Part shown: positions 1 through 8,491 of the stretch, piece after piece
Position numbering within the stretch: position 1 is the first letter of the stretch
How the letters are laid out: every line of letters starts with the position of its first letter
Assembly: GCF_001425175.1 (NCBI RefSeq)
Contig: NZ_LMDV01000008.1
Span: 1,187 to 65,186 of the forward strand
Source: Nocardioides sp. Root1257
GTDB taxonomy: Bacteria; Actinomycetota; Actinomycetes; Propionibacteriales; Nocardioidaceae
Reading direction: 5' to 3'
Length of the DNA: 64,000 bases
Program-made: the position numbers and the translations under genes
Notes under the pieces: model-generated
The model's input: only the letters and a program-made list of their open reading frames with translations
Databases searched by the model: none
Told to the model about the DNA's origin: nothing

Positions 1-2
1 AC

Positions 3-104
3 CCCGCCTGGCTACACACCTACAATCACCACCGCGGCCACACCGCACTCCGCGGCAAGTCACCCATCCAGCTCGTGACCAACCTGCGTGGACAGAACAC
101 CTAG
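3..104 (+). pseudogene. C-terminal tail of an IS481/IS3-like transposase (5' end outside window)
   Basis: The frame open from the window edge reads a typical transposase integrase-core tail: tryptophan, then YNHHRGHTALRGKSP and IQLVTNLRGQNT before a TAG stop. The Y-N-x-x-R-x-H-x-A-L-x-x-x-S-P pattern is characteristic of IS481/IS3-type DDE transposases. Only about 33 residues are visible, so an intact element to the left cannot be excluded. The stop codon overlaps the stop of the convergent EamA gene by a few bases. No terminal inverted repeat follows, which fits a decayed element or a domesticated end. Confidence 0.7.
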
Positions 105-1084
105 GGCAGCTCCAGGGAGTGGTCGGTGGCGGTGGTGCGCTCCCCCAGCTTCACCCCGACGACGCCGGCCATGATCAGCAGGCCGCCGACCAGCTGGATC
201 GGGCGTGGCAGCTCGTCGAGCAGCAGCCAGGCGAACACGACGGCCGCGACGACCTCGAGCAGGGCCACGAACGACGCCAGGCGCGAGCCGAGGCGCCGAC
301 TCGCCGCGACGCCCGTCGTGTACGGCACCGCGGCGGTCACGACGCCCAGGACGACCAGCGGCACCCACCAGTCGACGTCGACGCCGGCGTACGCCACCGC
401 GCTGGTCGAGGCCCTCATCGGCAGCAGGCCGACCAGCCCGGCGATCCCCAGCACGGCGGCCCCGACCAGCAGCCCGCAGGCCGCCAGCACCATGGGCGGC
501 AGGCCGTTGTCCTCGTCGGCCGAGATCACGAAGAAGGTCGCCGCCCCGACCATCGCCGCCAGCGCCCAGGCCACACCGACCGGGTCCAGGCTGGCGCCGG
601 ACGCCAGGTCGAGGACCAGCACCAGGCCGACGGCCGCAACCGCCGCGCCCAGGAGGGTCAGCCGACCCGGACGTTGCCCGTGGCGGAGCCACATCCAGCA
701 GACCACCGTCGCGGGCGCCGTGTACTCGATCAGCAGCGCCGGCCCGACCTGCATGTGCGCGACGGCCGAGAAGTAGCAGAACTGCGCGCCCGCGACGGCG
801 AGGACGCCGTACAGCGTCACCAGCGCAGCGTTGCGGCGCAGCAGGTCCCAGCGCCCGCGCAGCGTGACCAGCCCGAACGGGAGCACGACGATCGCCGCGA
901 CCGAGATCCGGATCAGCACGATCGCCCCCGGGCTCCACCCGACGTCGAGCAGCGGTCGCGCCAGCGGCCCGGACAGCCCGAAGGTCACTGCGCAGACGAT
1001 CGCGAAGCCGAGGCCGCTGGCGAGTCGGGAGCCCTGTGACGCGCTCGGCGTCAGGGCAGGCGTGTCGTCGGCGACTTTGCTCAC
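101..1084 (-). CDS. EamA/DMT-family membrane exporter
   Basis: A 327-residue polytopic membrane protein of the drug/metabolite transporter superfamily. Its roughly ten hydrophobic helices form two EamA repeats; the first begins near residue 25 (FAIVCAVTFGLSGPLARPLL) and the second near residue 165. Members export amino acids, nucleotides or metabolites by proton exchange; the substrate cannot be read from sequence. The GTG start lies 5 nt after a TANNNT-like -10 box (TAGCAT), so the message may be leaderless. It is divergent from a CGNR zinc-finger protein across a 58-bp gap, a pairing that suggests the CGNR protein regulates it. Confidence 0.9.
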   Translation of the reverse strand: MSKVADDTPALTPSASQGSRLASGLGFAIVCAVTFGLSGPLARPLLDVGWSPGAIVLIRISVAAIVVLPFGLVTLRGRWDLLRRNAALVTLYGVLAVAGAQFCYFSAVAHMQVGPALLIEYTAPATVVCWMWLRHGQRPGRLTLLGAAVAAVGLVLVLDLASGASLDPVGVAWALAAMVGAATFFVISADEDNGLPPMVLAACGLLVGAAVLGIAGLVGLLPMRASTSAVAYAGVDVDWWVPLVVLGVVTAAVPYTTGVAASRRLGSRLASFVALLEVVAAVVFAWLLLDELPRPIQLVGGLLIMAGVVGVKLGERTTATDHSLELP

Positions 1085-1142
1085 GCTTCATGCTATCGGC
1101 GATATCTCTACGGACGTCGACCGGAGCCTGTAATCTGCAACC
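1085..1142. promoter_or_regulatory. Divergent promoter region between exporter and CGNR regulator
   Basis: This 58-bp gap has a -10-like TAATCT at 1131-1136, 6 nt before the GTG of the CGNR gene. On the other strand TAGCAT (1095-1090) lies 5 nt before the GTG of the exporter. Both positions fit leaderless transcripts. The central GCTATCGGCGATATC stretch is partly symmetric and is a possible operator. Neither promoter has a convincing -35 box. Confidence 0.45.
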
Positions 1143-1679
1143 GTGCTTTTCACGGATGACACCGCGGTGATGCTGCAGGCTGCAGTAGTGCTGGTGAACT
1201 CCGCCGTCACGACGGACACGTTGACGACGATCGACGAGCTGGACCTCTGGTACGCCGAGTACATGCACACCAACCACCGCACCTCGGGTCCGGCCGAGCT
1301 CGAGAGCGTGCGAGCGGTGCGGCACATCCTCTACGAGCTGATGACGTCCGACCGGGACCGGACCGCCGAGCTGGTCAACGAGCTGCTCGCCTCGGCGGGC
1401 ACGACGCCCCAGCTGGTCCGCCACGGCGAGTGGGACTGGCACCTGCACGGCGTCTCGGCGGACGCCGACCCGGCGACCCGGATCGTGGTCGACACCGCGA
1501 TGGCGATGATCGACGTCGTCCGCGACGACCAGCTGTCCCGCTTCGGGATCTGCGCCGACGAGACCTGCACCGGGGTCGTGCTCGACCTCTCCCGCAACCG
1601 GTCCCGCCGCTTCTGCTCGACCGCCTGCGGCAACCGCAACGCGGTGGCGGCCTACCGGGCCCGCCAGGCGAAGGACTGA
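1143..1679 (+). CDS. CGNR zinc-finger (ABATE-domain) transcriptional regulator
   Basis: A 178-residue protein with an N-terminal ABATE-type stress-response region. Its C-terminal CGNR zinc finger reads GICADETCTGVVLDLSRNRS then RRFCSTACGNRNAVAAYRAR. The cysteine pairs CxxxxC and CxxxC and the CGNR signature give the family, which is thought to bind DNA. The GTG start follows a TAATCT -10 box by 6 nt, giving no room for a ribosome binding site. Its position divergent from the EamA exporter suggests local control of that gene. Confidence 0.88.
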   Translation: MLFTDDTAVMLQAAVVLVNSAVTTDTLTTIDELDLWYAEYMHTNHRTSGPAELESVRAVRHILYELMTSDRDRTAELVNELLASAGTTPQLVRHGEWDWHLHGVSADADPATRIVVDTAMAMIDVVRDDQLSRFGICADETCTGVVLDLSRNRSRRFCSTACGNRNAVAAYRARQAKD

Positions 1680-1796
1680 CCTCCCTCCCCTGCTCCGCCC
1701 CCGGGAAATGCCCCGTGCGGGTCATGCCCGCCCGGTCCGCGACTGGCTAGCGTCTCCTCCGGGGGCACTCGGACCACCGACAGTGGGGATCTCGGA

Positions 1797-3677
1797 ATGG
1801 GCGCAGGACCGGTCTACGCGGAACCGGAGCGTGAGCAGCAGCCGTCGCAGGACGTGATCGAGCCCGAGTCCGCCCCGGCCGCGCCGGTGCCGCTCGTCGT
1901 CGGTGCCGCGGACGACCGGGCCGAGGTCGACGCCGACCGGCGCGCCGACGACGCCCTCGCCCGCCTCGCACCACACCGCGAGCACGACCACGACCACGCC
2001 CACGGCGTACGCCGCTCCGCCCGGGCGCCGAGCGGCGCGATCGGGCTGGCCGGCGGCGCGCTCGACGGCGGCACCGAGCAGCGCCTGACCTCGCGCCTGG
2101 GCCGCGGCGGCGCGCTCGACGCCGGTGTCCGCCGGCGCATGGAGGGCGCCTTCGGGTCTTCCTTCGCCCACGTCAACGTGCACACCGACGGCGAGGCGGA
2201 CGCGCTCTCGCGGCAGATGTCGGCGACTGCGTTCACGGTCGGCAACGACATGTTCTTCTCGCAGGGCGCCTACCGGCCCGGCGACGAGTCCGGCGAGCGG
2301 CTGATCGCCCACGAGCTCGCCCACGTCGAGCAGCAGGGCGCCGGTGCCCACCGGATGGTCCACCGCGCCGTCGGGTTCGAGTTCGAGACCAACGTGATCG
2401 TGAAGCGCCGACGCAACACCCTGCGCAAGCGCTTCGAGCCGTACGGCAAGACCGCCGTCCTCAAGCAGTACGACGGATTCCGGATGGAGGCCGACGAGCA
2501 CTCCGACTACGGATCGGCGATCGAGTTCGTGGTCGACCCGCCGCTCGGCGAGGACCAGCGCGACAAGCTCGAGACGATCATGGAGCAGATGGTCGCCGAC
2601 GTGGAGCGGATGCGCGCTGCGGCCGGGAAGAAGGCCGTGACGAAGGCCGACACGGCGTACAGCCAGGTCTTTCAGGAGAAGCACGACGAGTACCGCGAGG
2701 AGGAGAGCCGGCTCCAGGACGAGGGCAAGGACCGCGACGAGATCCTGGACGAGATCGGCACCTTCCAGGTGCCCGACCGCGACCCGAGCGTCGCGATGTC
2801 CGACACCGGCGTGAAGGGTGCTGATCCGAAGGCATGGATCCACCCCACGAGGAACGTGATCGCCAACCCGCAGGTCACCGGCGGCGTGGCCTTCGACAAG
2901 CTCCTCGACCTGATGGCCGAGATGGGACAGGCGGGCGACAAGACCGGACTGTCGGAGGAGCATGCGACCGGCGCCGAGGACCTGGACAAGGTGAGCGGGT
3001 CGACGAAGGGTCCGGCGATCTTCGCCGGGCGGGTCGAGACCGTGCCTGCACCGAAGAACCTCATGGGCACGCCGAGCAAGCAGCTGAAGGCGCTCGTGGC
3101 GATCCTCGCGATGTACGTGCACAACGGGAAGTTCGTGAGCACCCAGGACACTCCTCCGCTCAGCTACGCGAAGCTGCTCTCGGGATCCATGCTGATGCGC
3201 ACCGACTTCGCGTCGATGTTCAACCGTCTCGACCAGATGGAACGCCAGGACGTCCGGATGGACCCCGACGCGTTCGCGGCCTGGGTCCTCGACGTCGCCG
3301 ACCTCCCGGGCACCGAGGCCGCGAAGGTATACGAGCGAGGAATCCTCAAGGACTACCACGCCGGCCTCCAGGGCGGGATCGAGGACGCACCCGGCCTGCA
3401 GATCACCCGGGGGCAGTGGCTGTCGAGCATCGTCTTCGGGCAGGACATGCTTTCCGCCAAGAGCAACCCCGCGATCAAGGACAAGCTCGAGGGTCTGGGC
3501 CGGCTCGGCAACAAGTTCGACTCGGTCGGTGAGGGCGGCTTCGGGAAGCCCTCGGGCGTGATCATGGAGTTCCGCAACATGGCCCGAGCGGTCCCGGTCT
3601 CGAAGTGGACCGCACTCGCCACCTCGGTCTACGACTACCTGGTGAGCGTCAACGAGCGCGAGAAGGAGCGGGTCTGA
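1797..3677 (+). CDS. DUF4157 protein with large uncharacterised C-terminal domain (injection-system cargo candidate)
   Basis: A 626-residue protein with no signal peptide. Residues 1-90 are Pro/Ala/acid-rich and probably disordered, with PAAPVPL at 27-33 and a His/Asp-rich patch near 60-70. Residues about 95-180 form a DUF4157 domain, including the zinc-protease-like H172-E-L-A-H176 motif. The C-terminal part from about residue 190 (starting GFEFETNVIV) is large, charged and not recognised. GFEFE plus a later IEFVVDPP faintly recall amidoligase-type folds, but that is weak. DUF4157 is enriched in proteins linked to extracellular contractile injection systems and in polymorphic toxins. The gene stands alone, and no structural injection-system gene is visible. 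The same N-terminal motif at the same residues occurs in the gene at 24272. Confidence 0.8.
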   Translation: MGAGPVYAEPEREQQPSQDVIEPESAPAAPVPLVVGAADDRAEVDADRRADDALARLAPHREHDHDHAHGVRRSARAPSGAIGLAGGALDGGTEQRLTSRLGRGGALDAGVRRRMEGAFGSSFAHVNVHTDGEADALSRQMSATAFTVGNDMFFSQGAYRPGDESGERLIAHELAHVEQQGAGAHRMVHRAVGFEFETNVIVKRRRNTLRKRFEPYGKTAVLKQYDGFRMEADEHSDYGSAIEFVVDPPLGEDQRDKLETIMEQMVADVERMRAAAGKKAVTKADTAYSQVFQEKHDEYREEESRLQDEGKDRDEILDEIGTFQVPDRDPSVAMSDTGVKGADPKAWIHPTRNVIANPQVTGGVAFDKLLDLMAEMGQAGDKTGLSEEHATGAEDLDKVSGSTKGPAIFAGRVETVPAPKNLMGTPSKQLKALVAILAMYVHNGKFVSTQDTPPLSYAKLLSGSMLMRTDFASMFNRLDQMERQDVRMDPDAFAAWVLDVADLPGTEAAKVYERGILKDYHAGLQGGIEDAPGLQITRGQWLSSIVFGQDMLSAKSNPAIKDKLEGLGRLGNKFDSVGEGGFGKPSGVIMEFRNMARAVPVSKWTALATSVYDYLVSVNEREKERV

Positions 3678-3683
3678 GCAGCA

Positions 3684-4457
3684 TCAGACCAGGAAGCGGC
3701 GCAGCACCTCGGTGAAGACCGCCGGCTGCTCGGAGTGCACCCAGTGCCCGGCTCCCTTGATCGTCACGCGCCGGTTGCGCGGGAACCAGTGGTCCATCGC
3801 GGCCACGAACTTCTCGCGCACGTAGCCCGAGTCCTGACCGTTGACCCACAGCGTCGGCCCGTCGTACGGCGGGGTGCCGGCGAGCTCCTCGTCCGGCCAG
3901 CCGCCGAGCCGGTCGATGTCGCGACCGAGCACGTCGAGGTTGGGCTGCCAGGCCCACCTCTCGCCCTCGTGGCGGAGGTTCTGCAGGAGGAAGCTGCGGA
4001 TCGTCGGGTCCGGGACGGCGTCCTGGAGCGCCGCGTCCGCCTCGGCGCGGCGCTCGAGCCGGGTCAGGTCGACCGCCTGCATCGCCTCGATGTAGCCGGA
4101 GAACTCGCTGCGGGTTCGGTAGGCCACCGGCGAGACGTCGACGACACAGAGCCGCTCGACGAGCTCGGGGTGCCGCAGCGCGAGCACCATCGCGGCCTTG
4201 CCGCCCATTGAGTGGCCGACCAGCGCGACCGGGTCGTCGGCGCTGAAGAGCTCGGCGACCTGGTCGGCGACGTCGACGTAGTCGAAGCGGTCGCGCCAGG
4301 ACGAGCGCCCGTGGTTGGGCATGTCGACCAGCAGCACCCGGTGGTCGGCGGCGATCGTCTTGGCGATGGACGTCCAGTTCTTGCCCTGGCCGAAGAGGCC
4401 GTGGCAGAAGGCCACCAGCGGCCCGCTCTCCCCGAGCGAGGTCGTGTGCAGGGCCAT
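3684..4457 (-). CDS. Alpha/beta-fold hydrolase (YbfF-like esterase)
   Basis: A 257-residue cytoplasmic alpha/beta hydrolase. The oxyanion-hole segment FCHGLFGQGKNW is at about residues 17-28, the nucleophile elbow GHSMGG at about 100-105, the acid probably lies in WVNGQDSGYV, and the catalytic His is in GAGHWVHSEQP near 235. Length and layout match the E. coli YbfF esterase group, which acts on short-chain acyl esters or thioesters; the real substrate is unknown. It converges with the DUF4157 gene, leaving only 6 bp between stops. The ATG follows a short purine-rich stretch. Confidence 0.88.
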   Translation of the reverse strand: MALHTTSLGESGPLVAFCHGLFGQGKNWTSIAKTIAADHRVLLVDMPNHGRSSWRDRFDYVDVADQVAELFSADDPVALVGHSMGGKAAMVLALRHPELVERLCVVDVSPVAYRTRSEFSGYIEAMQAVDLTRLERRAEADAALQDAVPDPTIRSFLLQNLRHEGERWAWQPNLDVLGRDIDRLGGWPDEELAGTPPYDGPTLWVNGQDSGYVREKFVAAMDHWFPRNRRVTIKGAGHWVHSEQPAVFTEVLRRFLV

Positions 4458-4471
4458 GCCGCGAGCCTAGA

Positions 4472-5233
4472 TCAGCAGAAGCGGCGCACTCCGGTGGGGC
4501 TCAGGTCGCGATCCCGCAGCACGACCGCGAGCCGGTCGCCGTACTGCGCGCACGTGCGGCGGAAGTCGCGTGCGCGGTACTCGATCGCCAGCACGCGGTC
4601 GCCGTACGCGCGCACGTAGCTCCCGCACTCGCGGTAGCGGCCGCACTCCTCGGCGACCGCGAAGTCGTAGCCGATCCGCGTCCCGTCGAGGTCGGCGAGG
4701 TTCTTCTGCCCCGCCGCGAGGCCGGCTCGGTGCGCTCCTCGGACGAGCAGCCGGGCGTACGCGAGCGCCTGCCGACGCGTCAACAGGCCGCGGCTGCGGG
4801 TGAACGAGTCGAGGTTGTCGTACTCCACCGCGTCGTACCCGTCGCGGGCGCAGCCGCGGGTCCACCGTCCGACGATGTCGGCGAGGCGCTGCCGCTTGGG
4901 TGCGGTGCGTACGTCGAGCAGCTGCTCGCCCCAGGCCTCGTCGACGACCGGGCGCCCGTGGTCGCGCAGCACCAGGTCGGGGTGCCGCCGCCACAGTGCC
5001 CGCTCCCCCGGCTGGGTCTGGAAGCCGTTGACGTAGCAGACGTTGTAGCGACCAGGCACCGGCCGGGCCTCGCGGTCGCGCACCACGATGCCGACGTGCT
5101 CCGGCGTGGCGCGGACGCCGCCGAGCTGGTAGTCGACGTCCGTCCCGGTCGGCAGCGGCGGCGGCGGCGCCGCGGTCGAGGGTGCGGCGCCGAGCATCGT
5201 GACGACGAGCGTCAGCAGCAGGACCCGTCGCAT
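4472..5233 (-). CDS. Secreted GH114-like (endo-alpha-1,4-polygalactosaminidase family) protein
   Basis: A 253-residue protein with an N-terminal signal peptide (MRRVLLLTLVVTMLGAAPSTA). A compact TIM-barrel follows. DVDYQLGG opens the domain, CYVNGFQTQPGE and YDAVEYDNLDSF carry the acidic residues expected at the active site, and GQKN and AVAEECG match later conserved strands of the GH114 family. Family members cleave alpha-1,4-linked galactosamine polymers of exopolysaccharide. The protein probably acts outside the cell on capsule or biofilm polymer, its own or a neighbour's. It lies just upstream of the hydrolase gene on the same strand, 14 bp away. Confidence 0.82.
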   Translation of the reverse strand: MRRVLLLTLVVTMLGAAPSTAAPPPPLPTGTDVDYQLGGVRATPEHVGIVVRDREARPVPGRYNVCYVNGFQTQPGERALWRRHPDLVLRDHGRPVVDEAWGEQLLDVRTAPKRQRLADIVGRWTRGCARDGYDAVEYDNLDSFTRSRGLLTRRQALAYARLLVRGAHRAGLAAGQKNLADLDGTRIGYDFAVAEECGRYRECGSYVRAYGDRVLAIEYRARDFRRTCAQYGDRLAVVLRDRDLSPTGVRRFC

Positions 5234-5234
5234 C

Positions 5235-5987
5235 TCAGAAGTCGAAGCCGCCGAAGTCGCCGATGCCGTCGCCGAGGTCGCCGATCCCGTCCCCGATCGC
5301 GCCCAGGCCGTCGCCCATCATGTCGAAGCCGCCCAGGCCACCGAAGAGCATCCCGGCGAACATGATCTCCATCGGACCGAACGCGCCGAAGTAGCCTGCG
5401 GCGTACGGCTGGTAGGCGCGGCCACCCTCGTAGTACGGCACCCGCTGCGCGCCGACCATCACCATCCGGGAGTCGGGGTCGGCACCTGCGCGGACCCGCT
5501 CGGCGTCGAGCGCGCACGCGGGTACGTCGCGCGGGACCCCGGCCGGCGGCGACCAGAGGACGTCGGCCACGGACAGCCCGTGGCGCGGGTCGAAGAAGCA
5601 CGCCGGCCGTCGGGCCGGCAACGGCTGGCCGTCCACCCGGGCACGCACGCAGGCGATCGCGTAGCGACCGTCGTCCAGGATCTGGGTGACGTGGCGGATG
5701 TCGTCGGGCTCGGCGATCGCCTCGACCGACGTCTTCGCTGACTCATAGGCGTCCAGCGCGCGCTGGTAGTCGGCGTTCGCGCCGGCATCCAGCTCGTGGC
5801 CGGCCAGGTCGCGGTCCAGCTCCTGGAGCTGCTCACCGAGCGCTGTCACGTCCTCGAAGGCCAGCTTGCGCACCGGCGCCAGCTCGGCCTCCGTGCGCTC
5901 CAGCTCGCGCTGCTTGGAGCGGCGCTGTGCAACCACCGCCGCAACGACGATGGCGGCCAGGACCAGGAGTACGACGATGCCCGTCAT
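5235..5987 (-). CDS. Membrane-anchored hypothetical protein with Gly/Asp repeat tail
   Basis: A 250-residue protein of unknown function. One N-terminal membrane helix (VVLLVLAAIVVAAVVAQRR) is followed by a charged, coiled-coil-like segment (about residues 28-85). A Tyr/Gly-rich region comes next (YYEGGRAYQPYAAGYFGAFG), then a C-terminus of repeated G-D-G-(I/L)-G units ending in GDFGGFDF. The tail is low-complexity and likely flexible or aggregation-prone. Its stop is 1 bp from the start of the GH114-like gene on the same strand, so the two are probably cotranscribed and may both work at the envelope. Confidence 0.75.
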   Translation of the reverse strand: MTGIVVLLVLAAIVVAAVVAQRRSKQRELERTEAELAPVRKLAFEDVTALGEQLQELDRDLAGHELDAGANADYQRALDAYESAKTSVEAIAEPDDIRHVTQILDDGRYAIACVRARVDGQPLPARRPACFFDPRHGLSVADVLWSPPAGVPRDVPACALDAERVRAGADPDSRMVMVGAQRVPYYEGGRAYQPYAAGYFGAFGPMEIMFAGMLFGGLGGFDMMGDGLGAIGDGIGDLGDGIGDFGGFDF

Positions 5988-6016
5988 GACCTCAGCCTAC
6001 GGAGATCGGCCAAGGC

Positions 6017-7474
6017 TCAGGCCGTCGCTGCCTCGGGCTCGTCGGCGGTCAGCGGCGCGGCGATGTCCTCCAGGGACTTGCCCTCCGCCTTGGTCCCGAG
6101 GAACGCCTGGATCACGCCGGCCACCACCATCAGCGCCGCGCCGACGAAGTAGCCGACCGCGATCTTGGTGATGTCGCCGCTCTCGGACGCACGGTCGATC
6201 AGCCATCCGAAGAAGAGCGGGCCGCTGATGCCACCCGCGGCCGTGCCGATCGCGTAGAAGAACGCGATGCACAGCGCCCGCGTCTCCATCGGGAAGACCT
6301 CGCTCGCGGTGAGGTACGCCGCGCTCGCGCCGGCCGAGGCGAAGAAGAAGATGATCGCGCCCATCAGCGTGAGGGTCACGGCGGTGACGCTGCCGAGGAC
6401 GAGGCCCGTGGCGCCGAGCAGCACCCCCGAGAGGATGTAGGTGCCGGCGATCATCCGGACCCGGCCGACGGTGTCGAAGAGCCTGCTGAGCAGGAGCGCG
6501 CCGGCGAAGTTGCTGACGGCGAAGATCGCGAGGTACCAGCCGGTCTGCTTCACGTCGAGGAAGGTGGTCAGGGTGTCGCCGTACGTGAAGAAGAAGGCGT
6601 TGTAGAGGAAGGCCTGCCCGACGAAGAGCGCGAAGCAGACCAGCGTCCGCTTCGGGTAGAGCGTGAAGACGGTGCGGGCGATCTCGCCGATGCCGATCGT
6701 CGTGCGCTGGCGGATCGTGATCGTGTCGTGCACCGGGTCGAGGCCGTGGCCGCTCTCCTCCTCCACCGTGTGCTCGATGCTCTGCACGATCCGCTCGCCC
6801 TCGTCCTCGCGGCCGTGGATGAAGAGCCAGCGCGGGCTCTCCGGCACGTGCCGCCGCACGATGAGGATGCCGACCGCGAGGACGGCGCCGAGCCCGAAGG
6901 CGAGCCGCCAGCCCCAGGCGGGGTCGACGATGGTCGGGTCGAGCAGCGGGATCGTGAGCAGGGAGCCGAGTGCGGCGCCAACCCAGAACGAGCCGTTGAT
7001 CGCGACGTCGACGCGGCCGCGGTACGTCGCGGGGATCAGCTCGTCGATGGCGGAGTTGATGGCGGCGTACTCACCGCCGATGCCCATGCCGGTCAGGAAG
7101 CGGGCGCAGAAGTACCACAGCGGCGTCATCGAGAACGCCGTCAGCACCGTGGCGACGATGTAGACGCCCAGGGTGATCAGGAAGAGCTTCTTGCGGCCGA
7201 ACCGGTCGGTGAGCTGGCCGAAGAGCAGGGCGCCGATGCAGGCGCCGGCGACGTACACCGCGCCCGCCAGGCCGATGTCGAAGCTGCTCAGCCCGAGGCC
7301 GGTGTCGGACGGCTTCAGCGCCTCCGACATCGAGCCGACGATCGTGACCTCGAGCCCGTCGAGGATCCACACGGTCCCGAGGCCGATCACGACCATCCAG
7401 TGCCATCGTGCCCACGGCAGCCGGTCCAGGCGTGCCGGGATGTCCGTCGTGATGCGGCCGGTCTCCACTCCCAT
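6017..7474 (-). CDS. MFS transporter (sugar-porter/aromatic-acid-like)
   Basis: A 485-residue, 12-helix major facilitator. Motif A appears between helices 2 and 3 as GQLTDRFGRKKLFL, and a related GRVRMIAGTY segment occurs in the second half. Length and the arrangement around the central loop resemble MFS symporters for sugars or organic acids. The start MGVETGRITT at 7474 is preferred because the open frame upstream overlaps the divergent gene at 7506. The substrate is not predictable from sequence, and no catabolic partner lies next to it. Confidence 0.88.
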   Translation of the reverse strand: MGVETGRITTDIPARLDRLPWARWHWMVVIGLGTVWILDGLEVTIVGSMSEALKPSDTGLGLSSFDIGLAGAVYVAGACIGALLFGQLTDRFGRKKLFLITLGVYIVATVLTAFSMTPLWYFCARFLTGMGIGGEYAAINSAIDELIPATYRGRVDVAINGSFWVGAALGSLLTIPLLDPTIVDPAWGWRLAFGLGAVLAVGILIVRRHVPESPRWLFIHGREDEGERIVQSIEHTVEEESGHGLDPVHDTITIRQRTTIGIGEIARTVFTLYPKRTLVCFALFVGQAFLYNAFFFTYGDTLTTFLDVKQTGWYLAIFAVSNFAGALLLSRLFDTVGRVRMIAGTYILSGVLLGATGLVLGSVTAVTLTLMGAIIFFFASAGASAAYLTASEVFPMETRALCIAFFYAIGTAAGGISGPLFFGWLIDRASESGDITKIAVGYFVGAALMVVAGVIQAFLGTKAEGKSLEDIAAPLTADEPEAATA

Positions 7475-7505
7475 GCCGGGTGCGTACCCGTGCCAGGATC
7501 GGCGC

Positions 7506-7988
7506 ATGCCTGCGACCCGGATCGAGACCTCCCGCACCATCGCGGCGCCCGCGACCGACATCTTCGCGCTGCTGTGCGACCCGCAGGGACACGTGGCGAT
7601 CGACTCCTCGGGGATGCTGCAGGACGCGGAGGGCGAGCGGGTGGGAGCCGCCGGCGACACCTTCGTCATCCACATGGACCGCGAGTCGCTCAACGACTAC
7701 CCCGAGATGGGCAGGTACGACGTGACCGTCACGATCCGCGACTTCGAGGCCGACCGCCTGATCTCCTGGACGGTCCTCGGCCGGATCAGGCCGCAGATCG
7801 GCCACGTCTACGGCTACCGGCTCGAGCCGGTCGACGACGGCACGCTCGTCACGTCGTTCTACGACTGGTCCGACATCGCCCCGGAGTGGCGCGACGCCGG
7901 CATCTTCCCGGTGCTGTCCGAGAACGCCTTGCGCGGCACCCTCGGCATCCTGGACCGGACCGTCCGGCGCGGCTATCCGCGCCCCTGA
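7506..7988 (+). CDS. SRPBCC/START-like ligand-binding protein
   Basis: A 160-residue protein with the opening typical of polyketide cyclase/SRPBCC folds (RIETSRTIAAPATDIFALLCDP). Later segments such as YDVTVTIRDFEADRLISWTV and GYRLEPVDDGTLVTSFYDWS form the beta-sheet that wraps a hydrophobic cavity. These proteins bind lipids or hydrophobic metabolites or cyclise polyketides; the ligand here is unknown. It is divergent from the MFS gene with only 31 bp between starts, so their promoters must overlap. Confidence 0.82.
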   Translation: MPATRIETSRTIAAPATDIFALLCDPQGHVAIDSSGMLQDAEGERVGAAGDTFVIHMDRESLNDYPEMGRYDVTVTIRDFEADRLISWTVLGRIRPQIGHVYGYRLEPVDDGTLVTSFYDWSDIAPEWRDAGIFPVLSENALRGTLGILDRTVRRGYPRP

Positions 7989-8008
7989 GCCACGGCACCG
8001 ATCCGCGC

Positions 8009-8371
8009 TCAGGCGAGGCCCTCGAACGGCCTGACCTCGACCTTGCCGCGGCACGCCTTCGAACCGGCAGCCGCCAACCGGAGGGCGACGTCGAGGTCAG
8101 GCGCGTCGACGACCCAGAAGCCGCCGATGTACTCCTTGGTCTCCAGGTAGGGACCGTCCGTCATCACCGGAGCCTCTCCCTGGCCGTCGACGACGGTCGC
8201 CGTGCTCGCCGATCGCAGTCCGCCGCCGAAGACCCAGTAGCCGTCGGCCTTGAGCTGCTCGTTGAACGCGCCGGTCGCCGCGAACGCCTCCTCCATCTCC
8301 TCTCGCGATCCGTAGCTGCCGTACTCGCCCAGGTCGGCCGGGCCGTGGACGCTGAGCAGGTAGTGGGCCAT
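8009..8371 (-). CDS. YCII-related (DGPF-type) domain protein
   Basis: A 120-residue protein with the YCII/DGPF signature: AHYLLSVHGP at the start, then a Gly-rich strand and MTDGPYLETKEYIGGFWVVD. The TDGP(F/Y)xExKE element defines this family. In actinobacteria such genes are commonly linked to ECF sigma factors, notably group ECF42, but the biochemical role is unsettled. No sigma-factor gene is next to it here. It is preceded, 50 bp upstream, by an ECF-like promoter that is duplicated in mirror image for the divergent DUF6069 gene. Confidence 0.85.
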   Translation of the reverse strand: MAHYLLSVHGPADLGEYGSYGSREEMEEAFAATGAFNEQLKADGYWVFGGGLRSASTATVVDGQGEAPVMTDGPYLETKEYIGGFWVVDAPDLDVALRLAAAGSKACRGKVEVRPFEGLA

Positions 8372-8420
8372 CTCGTGCCTCCTTCGTCGCGGACGGTCCC
8401 GTCGACCGTCCCATGCCAGC

Positions 8421-8451
8421 TCCACGAACGGTGGGGCATGGATACGACACC
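8421..8451 (-). promoter_or_regulatory. ECF-type promoter for the YCII gene
   Basis: On the minus strand the site reads GGTGTCGTA (8451-8443), an 11-bp spacer, then CCGTTCGTGGA (8431-8421). It ends 49 bp before the ATG at 8371. The same two blocks with a 12-bp spacer occur on the plus strand at 8492-8523, ahead of the divergent gene. The spacing and the TGTCG/CGTTCG pattern fit -35 and -10 elements of an extracytoplasmic-function sigma factor. Confidence 0.6.
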
Positions 8452-8491
8452 ACATGACCGATCCGCGGGCTGATGAGAAAAATCCGGCGGA

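Noticed and set aside
5235..5330. DNA tandem repeat at the end of the gene at 5235
   Set aside because: The repetition is in the protein (Gly-Asp units) with varied codons, so it is a coding low-complexity tail rather than a DNA repeat.
7475..7693. N-terminal extension of the MFS transporter
   Set aside because: It overlaps the divergent SRPBCC gene and has no membrane or family character; the helix pattern starts after MGVETG.
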